DNA of 34,305 nt from an uncultured Bacteroidales bacterium (GCA_946187695.1 CAMHSB010000021.1:1-34305), one strand, 5' to 3'; positions 1 to 8,872 are shown, numbered from the stretch's first letter. Notes: generated by a model from the sequence alone, not told the origin. Translations and numbers: made by a program.

Positions 1-1285
1 CGGTAATGTCTCGGCGTTTATCTCCTGATTCGAAATCATAGTAGAAGGTAGGAACGACCGTTTGTACTGCAGTTGATCTTGTATACGTAGTACCGCCGCT
101 ATTAGTAGTATTGATTAGTTTTCCTATCGCGTCATATTCAATACGTACCATATTATAATTCATAAACTGCCCGCGGGCACCGTTAGCAAAAGGAATCTCC
201 CAAATTACTTCGGATTTCGTATAGGTAGTTTGGTCAGCACATATTTTCTTGAAAATATCCTCGTAGTTGTCTTGCAATTTATAGGGTTCGTGCTCGATGA
301 TTTGCGCGCAAGCCCATAATACTTCTTGATAGATTTGTTGACGTTTAACTGCATTCTTGATATTGTATTGTACGGAATAACTACTACCTCCGCCTACAAT
401 CCAGTTGTCGGGTCTCATGGCTTTACCTGCGTACATCAAATCAGCGCGCGCCAAGAGCGCCAAAGCGGCAGCTTTACTGGGGCGACCGGTGTAATTCCTC
501 GGAGTGGATTGATTTTCCATATAAAGTCCGTAGTTATTTTCATTAAGCACATACCAGTCCGTGTATAAACGCGGCGTGCCCAAAGTGCCTATATTAGGAC
601 AATTCTCCGACCAAGGCATCAGTTCAGCGGCTCGCTTCAGATCCGTACGAATGCGCTCAAATACTATGTTTCGGTCCACTTTAGGCGTTATAACATAAGG
701 AAGAGCTAAATTCTGATACGGCTCCAAATAATCCAAAGGAATATCTCCCCATAGTTTAATCATCTCTAAATATCCGAACGAACGCAGTGTCAAAGCTTCT
801 CCGAGTGCGTACGCAAATTGTTCATCTGTGGTATCGCAATGCTGACGAATACCATCTATCACCAAACCTGACTCGTGAACCAATGTAGTCAAAGCATTCC
901 AGGGGTCGTTACGATTAGCGGCTGTTAAATCGGCTGTACCTTCGGCTGTCATGGCGTATTGCGTGGCAATAGCCGTATTCTCATTGGAGTAGCCGCGGTA
1001 ATTATATTCAATATCCGTGTTTAATCCTTGATAGCCGCAAGCCAAACGGTTGCGGTAACTCTTATCTCGTGCAAATTGGTAATACAACCCGCTTATACGC
1101 TCTTGCACGTGCTCAATGGTAGAGAAATCATATACACTATGATCTCTGTCATGGATAAACGTAATACTATCTACCGGGCGCTCATATTCATACAAAACTT
1201 GACCATTCCGCCAAACCATAAATTGAGCAAAAACAGTACTCGTAGAAAATGCCAATAAGGCAAGAACAAAATAGATTTTTTTCAT
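1..1285 (-). CDS. SusD/RagB-family outer-membrane nutrient-binding protein, partial
   Basis: The frame is open from an ATG at 1285 to the left edge, giving 428 codons with the C-terminus missing. It begins with a signal peptide (MKKIYFVLALLAF, cleavage likely after STVFA). The following region has features typical of SusD proteins: a helical segment with NDPWNAL, EALTLRSFGYLEMIKLWGDIPL, and a later AALALLARADLMYAGK helix. SusD proteins sit on the cell surface and hold glycans or peptides over a SusC TonB-dependent channel. Two things are odd. No lipobox cysteine follows the signal peptide, whereas SusD proteins are usually lipoproteins. Residues just after cleavage (VWRNGQ ... VDSITF) look like a short extra N-terminal motif. 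The gene follows the T9SS mini-protein by 4 bp, so the two are probably cotranscribed; no SusC gene lies upstream. The family call is firm; the ligand is unknown. Confidence 0.8.
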   Translation of the reverse strand, partial: MKKIYFVLALLAFSTSTVFAQFMVWRNGQVLYEYERPVDSITFIHDRDHSVYDFSTIEHVQERISGLYYQFARDKSYRNRLACGYQGLNTDIEYNYRGYSNENTAIATQYAMTAEGTADLTAANRNDPWNALTTLVHESGLVIDGIRQHCDTTDEQFAYALGEALTLRSFGYLEMIKLWGDIPLDYLEPYQNLALPYVITPKVDRNIVFERIRTDLKRAAELMPWSENCPNIGTLGTPRLYTDWYVLNENNYGLYMENQSTPRNYTGRPSKAAALALLARADLMYAGKAMRPDNWIVGGGSSYSVQYNIKNAVKRQQIYQEVLWACAQIIEHEPYKLQDNYEDIFKKICADQTTYTKSEVIWEIPFANGARGQFMNYNMVRIEYDAIGKLINTTNSGGTTYTRSTAVQTVVPTFYYDFESGDKRRDIT

Positions 1286-1289
1286 CGTA

Positions 1290-1778
1290 TTATTGCTTTA
1301 TAAGTTTCACAATTTGTGTATTCACTTGCAAGAGATATTGACCGACAGGTAAGTTACTTAAGTCGATGGTTGTTAGTTCATCAAAGACCGTTGCAGTCGT
1401 TATAAGCGTTCCCGTCAAAGTAAATATACGGACGGTTTCATTCGTTTGCGCGCCTTTAATAATCAAGGATTGCAGAACGGGATTCGGATAAATTTGTATT
1501 CTTGAATTCGTTTCAACAGACGGAACGGCAACCGTGCTACTATCGCTACCGAAAACAATTTTGTGAACATCCGTTCTCAATTCGCGACCAAGAATCTGTC
1601 CGTCCGTACTGACAAGGTACATGCTATCATTGGCGAACTCCAAACGGCCAATGAGATCAAAAGCTTGTGAATATTCCTGTCCATTAAGTTTCACCACTTT
1701 AATGGAATAAAAGGGTTCTGCAAAAATACTTGCCAAAGGCAATAGGAGTGTTAGTAACAAATAATTTCTTATTTTCAT
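1290..1778 (-). CDS. Small secreted protein with T9SS type A sorting domain
   Basis: This 162-residue protein starts at the ATG at 1778, which lies about 20 bp downstream of the predicted transcription start; longer in-frame starts would lie upstream of the promoter. A signal peptide covers residues 1 to about 19 (MKIRNYLLLTLLLPLASIFA). A short beta-rich middle (VVKLNGQEYSQAFDL ... DVHKIVFG) leads into a C-terminal domain with IYPNPV, then LTGTLI and NLPVGQYLLQV, ending in KLIKQ. That is the classic Por secretion system (T9SS type A) sorting signal, which directs proteins across the outer membrane. There is little room for an enzymatic domain, so it is probably a surface or secreted accessory of the SusD protein 4 bp downstream. 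The function is otherwise unknown. Confidence 0.8.
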   Translation of the reverse strand: MKIRNYLLLTLLLPLASIFAEPFYSIKVVKLNGQEYSQAFDLIGRLEFANDSMYLVSTDGQILGRELRTDVHKIVFGSDSSTVAVPSVETNSRIQIYPNPVLQSLIIKGAQTNETVRIFTLTGTLITTATVFDELTTIDLSNLPVGQYLLQVNTQIVKLIKQ

Positions 1779-1807
1779 GGCATAAGGGTTGTATTCAAAT
1801 TCGGGTG

Positions 1808-1839
1808 CAAAGGTACTACTTTTTTTTGACATACGCAAA
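1808..1839 (-). promoter_or_regulatory. Promoter of the T9SS mini-protein/SusD operon
   Basis: On the minus strand a TTTG -33 box (1836-1839) is separated by exactly 20 bp from the -7 box TACCTTTG (1808-1815). The predicted transcription start is about 20 bp upstream of the ATG at 1778. The first bases after the -33 box are CGTATGT, as in other promoters of this window. Confidence 0.8.
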
Positions 1840-1877
1840 CAAAATAAAAAGAAAAAATAAGGAAAATCGCGCGGGCG

Positions 1878-1909
1878 CTTGCGTATATGAAATTTTTTGT
1901 GTATCTTTG
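1878..1909 (+). promoter_or_regulatory. Promoter of gdhA
   Basis: CTTG (1878-1881) and TATCTTTG (1902-1909) are separated by 20 bp. The -33 box continues as CGTATATG. It is divergent from the promoter at 1808-1839 and leaves a short leader before the ATG at 1948. No ribosome binding sequence is visible, as is usual in this phylum. Confidence 0.8.
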
Positions 1910-1947
1910 CGGCGTAATTTGGAATAAAAGGTCTAAAATTATAATTT

Positions 1948-3303
1948 ATGGATAAGCAAACACAAGCATGGGTGGACGGTTTTATGGCCGAACTCATTAG
2001 GAAAAACCCGGGTGAGAGCGAGTTTCACCAGGCAGTTAGAGAAGTGGTAGAATCGGTAGCGCCGATGATCATGGCGTACCCGTATCTGCGCGAACAGAAA
2101 GTGATGGAGCGCATCGTGGAACCGGAGCGTGTCATTATGTTCCGTGTGCCGTGGATGGACGATGAGGGTGAAGTGCAGATCAACCGCGGTTTCCGTGTGC
2201 AGATGAACAGCGCTATCGGTCCGTACAAAGGCGGTATCCGTTTCCATGCGAGTGTGAACCTGAGTATCATGAAGTTCCTGGCTTTCGAGCAGACCTTCAA
2301 GAACGCGTTGACGACCTTGCCGATGGGTGGCGCCAAGGGTGGTAGTGATTTCTCCCCGCGCGGCAAGAGTGATGCGGAGGTGATGCGTTTCTGCCAGAGT
2401 TTCATGACCGAGCTGCAGCGTCATATCGGTGCGGACACGGACGTGCCTGCCGGCGATATCGGTGTGGGTGGTCGTGAGATCGGGTTTATGTTCGGTCAGT
2501 ACAAACGTCTGCGCGATGAGTTTACCGGTACGCTGACCGGTAAGGGTCAGAACTGGGGCGGTTCGTTGATGCGTCCGGAGGCTACCGGTTACGGTGCTTG
2601 CTATTTCGCAGAGGCGATGTTAGCTACCCGCGGTGAGTCGTTCGAAGGCAAGCGCGTGTGCATCTCCGGTGCCGGCAACGTAGCGCAGTTTGCTGCACAG
2701 AAAGCGATGCGTCTGGGAGCCAAGGTGCTGACGTTAAGCGATAGCGACGGTTTCATCTACGATCCCGAAGGCCTGAACGAAGAGAAGATGGCCTATGTAT
2801 TTGAACTGAAGAACGTACGTCGCGGACGTATCAAAGAGTACGTCACCAAATATCCGCAGGCACAGTATTTCGCCGGCGAGCGTCCTTGGCGCATCCCGTG
2901 CGACATCGCGATGCCGTGTGCAACCCAGAACGAGATCGAGAAGCACGATGCAGAGAACCTACTGAAGAACGGTTGTTTCTGCGTGACAGAAGGTGCGAAT
3001 ATGCCTTCGACACCGGAAGCGATTGCGCTCTTCCAAGATGCGAAGATATTGTACAGCCCGGGTAAGGCATCGAACGCCGGTGGTGTAGCCACCTCCGGTC
3101 TGGAGATGACGCAGAACAGCATGCGTCTGAAATGGACGGCAGAGGAGGTCGATCAACGTCTGCGTACGATCATGGCCGATATCCATGCCGCATGTCTGAA
3201 ATACGGTACGGAGGAAGACGGCTATATCAATTACGTAAAAGGCGCTAACATCGCAGGATTTATGAAGGTGGCGAACGCGATGGTAGAGCAAGGATTAGTC
3301 TAA
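1948..3303 (+). CDS. gdhA: NADP-type glutamate dehydrogenase (hexameric class I)
   Basis: This is a full-length 451-residue class I glutamate dehydrogenase, which interconverts 2-oxoglutarate plus ammonium with glutamate in the cytoplasm. The substrate domain shows NSAIGPYKGGIRFH (about 87-100) and PMGGAKGG, with the catalytic lysine at about residue 130. PAGDIGVGGRE holds the catalytic aspartate (about 170). The nucleotide-binding domain has the SGAGNVA Rossmann loop (about 240-246), and a late motif SNAGGVATSGLEM is present. Length and motifs match the hexameric biosynthetic type. NADP rather than NAD use is inferred from the family. The start is supported by the promoter about 40 bp upstream. 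No terminator follows, so transcription may continue through the repeat tract into the next gene. Confidence 0.96.
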   Translation: MDKQTQAWVDGFMAELIRKNPGESEFHQAVREVVESVAPMIMAYPYLREQKVMERIVEPERVIMFRVPWMDDEGEVQINRGFRVQMNSAIGPYKGGIRFHASVNLSIMKFLAFEQTFKNALTTLPMGGAKGGSDFSPRGKSDAEVMRFCQSFMTELQRHIGADTDVPAGDIGVGGREIGFMFGQYKRLRDEFTGTLTGKGQNWGGSLMRPEATGYGACYFAEAMLATRGESFEGKRVCISGAGNVAQFAAQKAMRLGAKVLTLSDSDGFIYDPEGLNEEKMAYVFELKNVRRGRIKEYVTKYPQAQYFAGERPWRIPCDIAMPCATQNEIEKHDAENLLKNGCFCVTEGANMPSTPEAIALFQDAKILYSPGKASNAGGVATSGLEMTQNSMRLKWTAEEVDQRLRTIMADIHAACLKYGTEEDGYINYVKGANIAGFMKVANAMVEQGLV

Positions 3304-3314
3304 CTGCGTTAGAC

Positions 3315-3384
3315 ATTGGTGATTGGTAATTGGTAATTGGTAATTGGTGATTGGTGATTGGTAATTGGTGATTGGTAATTGGTG
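3315..3384 (+). repeat. Ten-copy heptanucleotide tandem repeat (ATTGGTR)
   Basis: Ten consecutive 7-bp units of ATTGGTG or ATTGGTA fill the gap between gdhA and the next gene. The only variation is A or G at the seventh base. The tract ends 29 bp before the ATG chosen for the downstream gene; an open frame extends back into it through a TTG, which I do not use. Confidence 0.95.
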
Positions 3385-3413
3385 ATTTTGTGGAAAGTAA
3401 CTATACATCGTTA

Positions 3414-6347
3414 ATGGCTCGGCGCGTGAAGCGGATCCTGCTCGTGTGCAATAACTACGACAGTTTTGCGCTGGAGGAGGACGGCCGTATCGACGTACAG
3501 ATCGCGCAGGAGTATGCGGAACTCAATCTGAGTAACCCACCTGCTATCGTGCGTGCGGAGACGCCTGCAGAGGCGCTGAAACGGATTAGAGGGTTAGAGG
3601 ATGAGGGGATTAGTGGAGAAAAGTTTGATCTGATTATATTGGTGTACAGTGCCGGTGGAAACGAAGTGTGGGATTTTTCGGCGGAAGCGAAGGGTTTGTT
3701 GCCGGACTGTCCGATCGTGCTGCTGTCCTCCTTCAGCAAGGAGATGTACCGCCGCATGGAGCAGGCCGACAAACGCCATATCGATTATCTGTTTAACTGG
3801 AATAACTCAACCGATCTGATTATCGCGATCATCAAACTGATCGAAGACCGACTGAATGCAGCGCACGATATCCTCGAAGAGGGGGTTCGTGCTATTTTGT
3901 TGGTAGAAGACAGCGTGCGGTATTACTCAACCTACCTACCGTTGCTCTATAAACTGGTGCTGCAGCAAAACACCATCGCTATCCGCGATGCGCTGAACGA
4001 GAAACAGCAGCTGCTCCGTAAACGTGCACGACCCAAACTGCTGCTCGCTACCTGTTACGACGAGGCAATCGAGCTCTATAACCGCTTTGGCAACAATATT
4101 ATCGGTGTGATCTCCGATATCGGCTTTGTGCTGCACAAAGGCGAACCGGCAGCGATGGAGAAGCTGGATGCCGGTATCGACCTGTGTAAGCTCATTCGTG
4201 CCGAGAACCCGACGATGCCGTTCCTCATGCAGAGCTCGCAGGAGTCGATGCGCGCGGTGGCGAACAAGATGAAGGTGGGGTTTGTGGTCAAGAAATCCAA
4301 GACCCTGCTGCAGGAGGTGAGTGAATATATCGAGCGGGAGTTCGGTTTCGGAGACTTCATTGCCCGCGACCCGCGTACCGGTAAGGAGATTGCCCGCGCG
4401 AGTGATCTGGAGGGCTTTGAGCGTATCATCTCGACCATTTCTTCGGCGGCATTCAGGCGATTGAGCGATAACAACTACCTCAGTAAATGGCTCTTTGCCC
4501 GCGGTCTGTTTGCGGTAGGACGACCGGTGAGTGCGCTCAAGATCGAGGACGATACGGATATCGAGCATATCCGGCAGATGAATATCCGGCTTATCCACGA
4601 CTACCGTATCAACCAAGCCCTTGGCGTAGTAGCCAAATACGCACCGGAGACCTATAACGACACCATCTGGTTTGCGCGTTGCGGCAGCGGGGCGATGGGC
4701 GGAAAGGGTAGAGGACTCGCCTTCCTCAACCATATGCTGCAGAAATACGACCTGTACGACAAATGGCCGGAGGTGCGTATGCTGGTGCCGCGAACGTTGG
4801 TCATCACGACCGATTATTTCGACCAGTTCATTCACGATAACGGACTGCAATACGTGATCAACTCCGATCTGACGGACGAGGAGATCCTGTCGGAGTTCGT
4901 GTCAGCGATGCTGCCGTTGGAGCTGCGCGATGCCTTACGGCATTTCATCCGCGTGAGCAAACGGCCGATCGCAGTGCGGTCGTCCTCGAAGCTCGAAGAC
5001 TCCTATTATCAGCCTTTTGCGGGCGTTTACAGCACGTATATGATCCCGCAGACGGAGAACGAAGACCAGCAGCTACGAATGCTGAGCAAGGCGGTGAAGT
5101 CTGTGTATGCGAGTGTGTATTTCGCGGCTTCGAGGGGCTATATCGTGAGCACGGGCAATGTGCCCAGCGAGGAGAAGATGGCAATCGTGCTGCAAGAGGT
5201 ATGCGGTGAGCCGGAAGGAAACTATTACTTCCCTGTGATCTCCGGTGTGGCAAGGAGCATCAATTTCTATCCGGTGGGCAAAGAGAAACCGGAAGACGGC
5301 ATCGTGAAGATCGCGTACGGTCTGGGTAAAGCGGTAGTGGACGGCGAACAGGTGTTGCGGTTTAGTCCCAAATACCCGAAGAACGTGCTGCAGACCTCAA
5401 CGGTCGATTTAGCGATGCGCGAGACGCAGCAGAGTATGTTGGCGCTGAGTCTGAACCCCGAGCGGTTCAAGACCTCGATCGACGATGCGATCAACCTGGA
5501 GCGGATCCCGATCCACGATTGCGGGCAGTTCGAGAGCCTGAAACTGATCGCCTCGACCTACGATCGCGAGAACATGCGTATCGTGGACTCCTGCTATCCG
5601 GACGGTCCGCGTATCGTAACTTTTGCGCCACAGTTGAAGTTCAACACTTTCCCGTTGGTAGCGATCATCCGCGAGTTGTTGGATATCGCGCAGCAAGAGA
5701 TCAAGACCCCGATAGAGATTGAGTTTGCCGCCAACTTAGAGCACGACCCGCAGATCTTCCATGTGCTGCAGATCCGTCCTATCTCGGCGGACAGTCTGAA
5801 CGCCAATGTCGATTGGAACAAGATCGACGAGCAGGGTGCGTTCCTCAAGAGCGGCAATGCCTTGGGCGTTGGACAGATCGACGATGTCCGGGATATCATC
5901 TATCTCAAGCGCGACACCTTTGATATTATGCGTACGCGCGAGATGGCGGACACGATCCGGCAGTGGAACAGAAAGATGCAACAGGAGGGCAGACAGTACC
6001 TGCTGGTCGGTTACGGTCGCTGGGGCTCGCAGATCCCGACACTCGGTGTACCGGTGGCATGGGGCGATATTAGCGAAGCTAAAGCGATTGCCGAATGTAG
6101 TCTGGAGAATTTCCGAATCGAACCTTCGCAGGGCAGCCACTTCTTCCAGAACCTAACGTCTTTCAATGTGGGATACATGAATATTGACCCCTGGGCACGC
6201 CCCGAAGACCTCGTTGATATAGAGGCGTTGGATGCGATGCCGGCAGTGGAAGAGACCGATTTGGTACGGCATGTAAGGCTGGAACAGCCGTTGGAGATGT
6301 ACATAGATGGCTTTGCTAGCAAAGCGGTTGTGGAAATTAAAAATTAA
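3414..6347 (+). CDS. Receiver-like / PEP-pyruvate-binding (PPDK N-terminal) fusion protein
   Basis: The 977-residue protein combines signalling-like and catalytic-like parts. The N-terminal region looks like two receiver folds in tandem. The first (about 5-140) has ILLVCNNYDSF and PIVLLSS but no clear acidic pocket. The second (about 158-310) has LLVEDS, an aspartate in ISDIGF (about 235), QSS and VVKK, as in phosphorylatable receivers. After a linker comes the ATP-grasp PEP/pyruvate-binding domain of pyruvate phosphate dikinase, with GSGAMGGKGRGLAFL (about 435-455) and RPIAVRSSSKLEDS, followed by a C-terminal part with GYGRWGSQIPTLG. The swivelling phosphohistidine and TIM-barrel domains of true PPDK are absent. 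Similar large proteins exist in Bacteroidota, but I know of no defined function. The ATG at 3414 (MARRVKRILL) is preferred because the longer frame starts at a TTG inside the repeat. It lies between gdhA and a Na/Pi cotransporter on the same strand. Confidence 0.8.
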   Translation: MARRVKRILLVCNNYDSFALEEDGRIDVQIAQEYAELNLSNPPAIVRAETPAEALKRIRGLEDEGISGEKFDLIILVYSAGGNEVWDFSAEAKGLLPDCPIVLLSSFSKEMYRRMEQADKRHIDYLFNWNNSTDLIIAIIKLIEDRLNAAHDILEEGVRAILLVEDSVRYYSTYLPLLYKLVLQQNTIAIRDALNEKQQLLRKRARPKLLLATCYDEAIELYNRFGNNIIGVISDIGFVLHKGEPAAMEKLDAGIDLCKLIRAENPTMPFLMQSSQESMRAVANKMKVGFVVKKSKTLLQEVSEYIEREFGFGDFIARDPRTGKEIARASDLEGFERIISTISSAAFRRLSDNNYLSKWLFARGLFAVGRPVSALKIEDDTDIEHIRQMNIRLIHDYRINQALGVVAKYAPETYNDTIWFARCGSGAMGGKGRGLAFLNHMLQKYDLYDKWPEVRMLVPRTLVITTDYFDQFIHDNGLQYVINSDLTDEEILSEFVSAMLPLELRDALRHFIRVSKRPIAVRSSSKLEDSYYQPFAGVYSTYMIPQTENEDQQLRMLSKAVKSVYASVYFAASRGYIVSTGNVPSEEKMAIVLQEVCGEPEGNYYFPVISGVARSINFYPVGKEKPEDGIVKIAYGLGKAVVDGEQVLRFSPKYPKNVLQTSTVDLAMRETQQSMLALSLNPERFKTSIDDAINLERIPIHDCGQFESLKLIASTYDRENMRIVDSCYPDGPRIVTFAPQLKFNTFPLVAIIRELLDIAQQEIKTPIEIEFAANLEHDPQIFHVLQIRPISADSLNANVDWNKIDEQGAFLKSGNALGVGQIDDVRDIIYLKRDTFDIMRTREMADTIRQWNRKMQQEGRQYLLVGYGRWGSQIPTLGVPVAWGDISEAKAIAECSLENFRIEPSQGSHFFQNLTSFNVGYMNIDPWARPEDLVDIEALDAMPAVEETDLVRHVRLEQPLEMYIDGFASKAVVEIKN

Positions 6348-6362
6348 GAATTAAGAATTAAG
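6335..6362 (+). repeat. Heptanucleotide repeat (AATTAAG) spanning a stop codon
   Basis: Four 7-bp units (AATTAAA once, AATTAAG three times) straddle the end of the preceding gene. They encode its last residues (EIKN) and supply its TAA stop at 6345-6347. The tract fills most of the 31-bp gap before the next start codon. Confidence 0.9.
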
Positions 6363-6378
6363 AATTCTTTTAACAGAT

Positions 6379-8085
6379 ATGCAATTAGTTTTACAAATCA
6401 TCACGCTTATCGGGTCCGTAGCAATGTTGATGTACGGACTGAAAGTGATGTCAGAAGGCCTGCAGAAGATGGCGGGTAGTAAGTTGAGTAACGTGTTAGG
6501 CACGGCGACGACTAACCGCTTCACAGGCGTTTTGACCGGTGCATTCATCACGGCGGCTGTGCAGTCATCGACGGCGACGACGGTGATGACGGTGAGCTTT
6601 GTGTCGGCAGGTATCTTAAGCCTGGCACAGGCGATCTCGGTCATCATGGGTGCCAATATCGGAACGACCTTCACGGCCTGGATCATGGTGCTGGGTGGCG
6701 GTAGTTTCGACCTGCGTCTGGTCGTTTATACGGCGATCGTGCTGGCGGTGGCACTCATCTACACCAAGAAAAACGCCAACCTCGGTGATTTCCTGATGGG
6801 TCTGAGCCTCTTGCTCTTGGGTCTGACGACCCTGAAGATCAACGCGACGGAGATGCATCTGGATGAGATGACACCGGTACGTAACTTCTTTATGGCAACC
6901 TCCAGTTGGGGTTATGGAAGTTATTTCCTGTACCTACTCGTCGGCGGTGTATTGACGTTCGCGGTGCAGAGTTCGGCGGCGATCATGGCGATCACCATGA
7001 CCCTTTGCTCGACCCACGTGCTGCCGATCGACATGGGTATCTCGCTCGTCTTGGGAGAGAACATCGGTACGACCATTACTTCCAACATCGTGGCGCTCTC
7101 CGCATCGGTGCAGGCCAGACGTGCTGCGATGGCGCACCTGGTGTTTAACCTGTTCGGCGTGATCTGGGTGCTGTGCGTGTTCCGTTGGTTTGTAGGCAAT
7201 GTATGTAAGATATGGGGCGTGGAGTTCGAACCCGGTGTACCGAGCGACGTATCGCCGGACAAGTTGAATGCCATCCTGGCTACCTTCCACACGGCCTTCA
7301 ACGTCATCAACACCTGTATCCTGATCGGCTTCATCCCGTACTTGGAGAAACTGGTATGCTATATTATTCCGTCCAAGCCCGAGCAGAAAGATACGGACAG
7401 CCAGTTGCGGTTCATCTCCGGTGGTCTTATGTCCACTTCCGAGCTCTCGATCCTGCAGGCATGGAAAGAGGTACATGTCTTTGCTGTTCGTGCGCAGCGT
7501 ATGATCGGTATGGTGCATGACCTGTTCTACGAGGAGGACAACCAGCAGTTTGCGATGATTTACAGCCGTATCGAGAAATACGAGGGCATCTGCGACCGTA
7601 TGGAGTACGAGATCGCACAGTACCTGAACGAAGTAGCAGACGGTCGTCTGTCCGATCAGTCCAAGCACGAGGTACACAAGATGCTCCGTATCGTGAGCGA
7701 GTTAGAGTCCGTGGGGGATGCGAACTTCAACCTCTCGCGCTACATCAAGCATAAGCACGAAGCGAAGATCGCGTTCAATGAGAACCAGACGAAGAACGTA
7801 GAGCAGATGATCTACCTCGTAACGAGTGCGCAGACGATGATGGTAGAGGCGCTGGAGCGCGTCAGCATCACGCAGGATGAGTTCTTCCAGATGACGAATA
7901 TGGAGGCGGAGATCAATAACTTCCGCGATGAACTCAAGAGTCAGAACATGGCCAGCATCACCGAGAAGGAGTACGACTACTCGACCGGCGTTAACTACAT
8001 GGATATCATCCTGGAGCTCGAGAAGATGGGCGACTACATCATCAATGTAGAGGAAGCCGTTTACGAGCACAAGCACGATAAGTAA
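6379..8085 (+). CDS. Na/Pi-cotransporter family protein with PhoU-like C-terminus
   Basis: This 568-residue inner-membrane protein belongs to the Na+/phosphate cotransporter (NptA/PNaS) family. The N-terminal ~330 residues form hydrophobic helices with the two family repeats: GAFITAAVQSSTATTVM followed by MGANIGTTFTAW, and FAVQSSAAIMAITM followed by LGENIGTTITSN. The QSS motifs form the sodium and substrate site in this family. The C-terminal ~210 residues are soluble and helical, resembling PhoU (KMLRIVSELESVGDANFNLSR ... LELEKMGDYI), which suggests phosphate-linked regulation. Phosphate is inferred as substrate; other anions are possible. It starts 31 bp after the preceding gene and ends at a strong hairpin, so it is probably the last gene of the transcript. 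Confidence 0.9.
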   Translation: MQLVLQIITLIGSVAMLMYGLKVMSEGLQKMAGSKLSNVLGTATTNRFTGVLTGAFITAAVQSSTATTVMTVSFVSAGILSLAQAISVIMGANIGTTFTAWIMVLGGGSFDLRLVVYTAIVLAVALIYTKKNANLGDFLMGLSLLLLGLTTLKINATEMHLDEMTPVRNFFMATSSWGYGSYFLYLLVGGVLTFAVQSSAAIMAITMTLCSTHVLPIDMGISLVLGENIGTTITSNIVALSASVQARRAAMAHLVFNLFGVIWVLCVFRWFVGNVCKIWGVEFEPGVPSDVSPDKLNAILATFHTAFNVINTCILIGFIPYLEKLVCYIIPSKPEQKDTDSQLRFISGGLMSTSELSILQAWKEVHVFAVRAQRMIGMVHDLFYEEDNQQFAMIYSRIEKYEGICDRMEYEIAQYLNEVADGRLSDQSKHEVHKMLRIVSELESVGDANFNLSRYIKHKHEAKIAFNENQTKNVEQMIYLVTSAQTMMVEALERVSITQDEFFQMTNMEAEINNFRDELKSQNMASITEKEYDYSTGVNYMDIILELEKMGDYIINVEEAVYEHKHDK

Positions 8086-8090
8086 AAGAA

Positions 8091-8121
8091 AAACTCGGGT
8101 GGTCAGAACCATCCGAGTTTT
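8091..8121. terminator. Bidirectional terminator hairpin overlapping the SDR gene end
   Basis: A 12-bp stem (AAACTCGGGTGG at 8091-8102 with CCATCCGAGTTT at 8109-8120, one G-T pair) encloses a 6-base loop and is flanked by A and T runs. It can end transcripts from both sides. The TGA stop of the minus-strand gene lies in the loop and its last five codons in one arm. Confidence 0.85.
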
Positions 8122-8870
8122 CTTATGAGCCGTAGCAGACAGGTCGGTATCAGGAGAATGAGCAAACACAGTATCCGCCAGAAAACGGTGGGTACTGTTG
8201 TTTTTGCCCACCCGTGGAAGAGCGCAAACAAAGCGCGACGCACGAGGGTCTGCGGGCTGACGATGATGCCGAGACATTTACCAATCTTGGTAAATACAGG
8301 TGGGATGGAGTAGAGTCCGGTATCGACTGCTCCCGGGCTGACGTCCGTCACATGTACGCCGTACTTGCGGAGCTCGATATGCAGCGCGCGGGTGAAATGA
8401 CTGAGGAATGCCTTCGTGCCGCCATAAGTGCCCAGACGCTGCGCCGCCATCTTACTCGTCACCGAGCAGACATTGAGGATATAACCCTTGCCGCGCGCCT
8501 TCATTTCCTGCCCGAAGAGGTAACAGAGCATGGCGGGCGTGTACATATGCAGGTTCATGATGAGGGATGTGAAGCCCTCGCTGTCATCGAGGATGTCGCG
8601 GTCGTGATAGACACCGGCGTTATTGACCAGCACCTCCACTTCGATCTCGTTCTTCTGCGTGTAGTCGTACAGCTCGCGTGCGGAGGTTTGCTGACCTAAA
8701 TCCATCTGCAGCGCGATAACCTCTACTCCGGTAATCTGTTTCGCCGCCTCATGGATCTCAGGGACGTTGCTCACGATAAGCAGGTTATAGCCGCGTTGGG
8801 CTAATTGCTTGGCAAACTCCAGTCCCATGCCGGAAGAAGCGCCGGTGACGATTGCAAAATGTGTTTTCAT
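8103..8870 (-). CDS. Short-chain dehydrogenase/reductase with hydrophobic C-terminal tail
   Basis: This 255-residue protein is a classical SDR oxidoreductase. The nucleotide-binding motif TGASSGMG is at residues 9-16 and NNAG at 83-86. The catalytic residues are Ser136, Tyr149 and Lys153 (NVCSVTS and TYGGTK). The last ~30 residues are strongly hydrophobic with basic residues at the end (FWRILCLLILLIPTCLL), suggesting membrane attachment, as in lipid-acting SDRs such as 3-ketoacyl or 3-ketosphinganine reductases. The substrate cannot be told from sequence. The start lies 2 bp after the stop of the FAD/Fe-S dehydrogenase, so the two are cotranscribed. Confidence 0.9.
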   Translation of the reverse strand: MKTHFAIVTGASSGMGLEFAKQLAQRGYNLLIVSNVPEIHEAAKQITGVEVIALQMDLGQQTSARELYDYTQKNEIEVEVLVNNAGVYHDRDILDDSEGFTSLIMNLHMYTPAMLCYLFGQEMKARGKGYILNVCSVTSKMAAQRLGTYGGTKAFLSHFTRALHIELRKYGVHVTDVSPGAVDTGLYSIPPVFTKIGKCLGIIVSPQTLVRRALFALFHGWAKTTVPTVFWRILCLLILLIPTCLLRLIRKLGWF

Positions 8871-8872
8871 AA

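Noticed and set aside
3315..3384. The ATTGGTR tract as a CRISPR or coding start of the next gene
   Set aside because: It is a pure 7-bp tandem repeat without spacers. The frame that enters it starts at a TTG and gives an unconvincing N-terminus, while an ATG follows at 3414.
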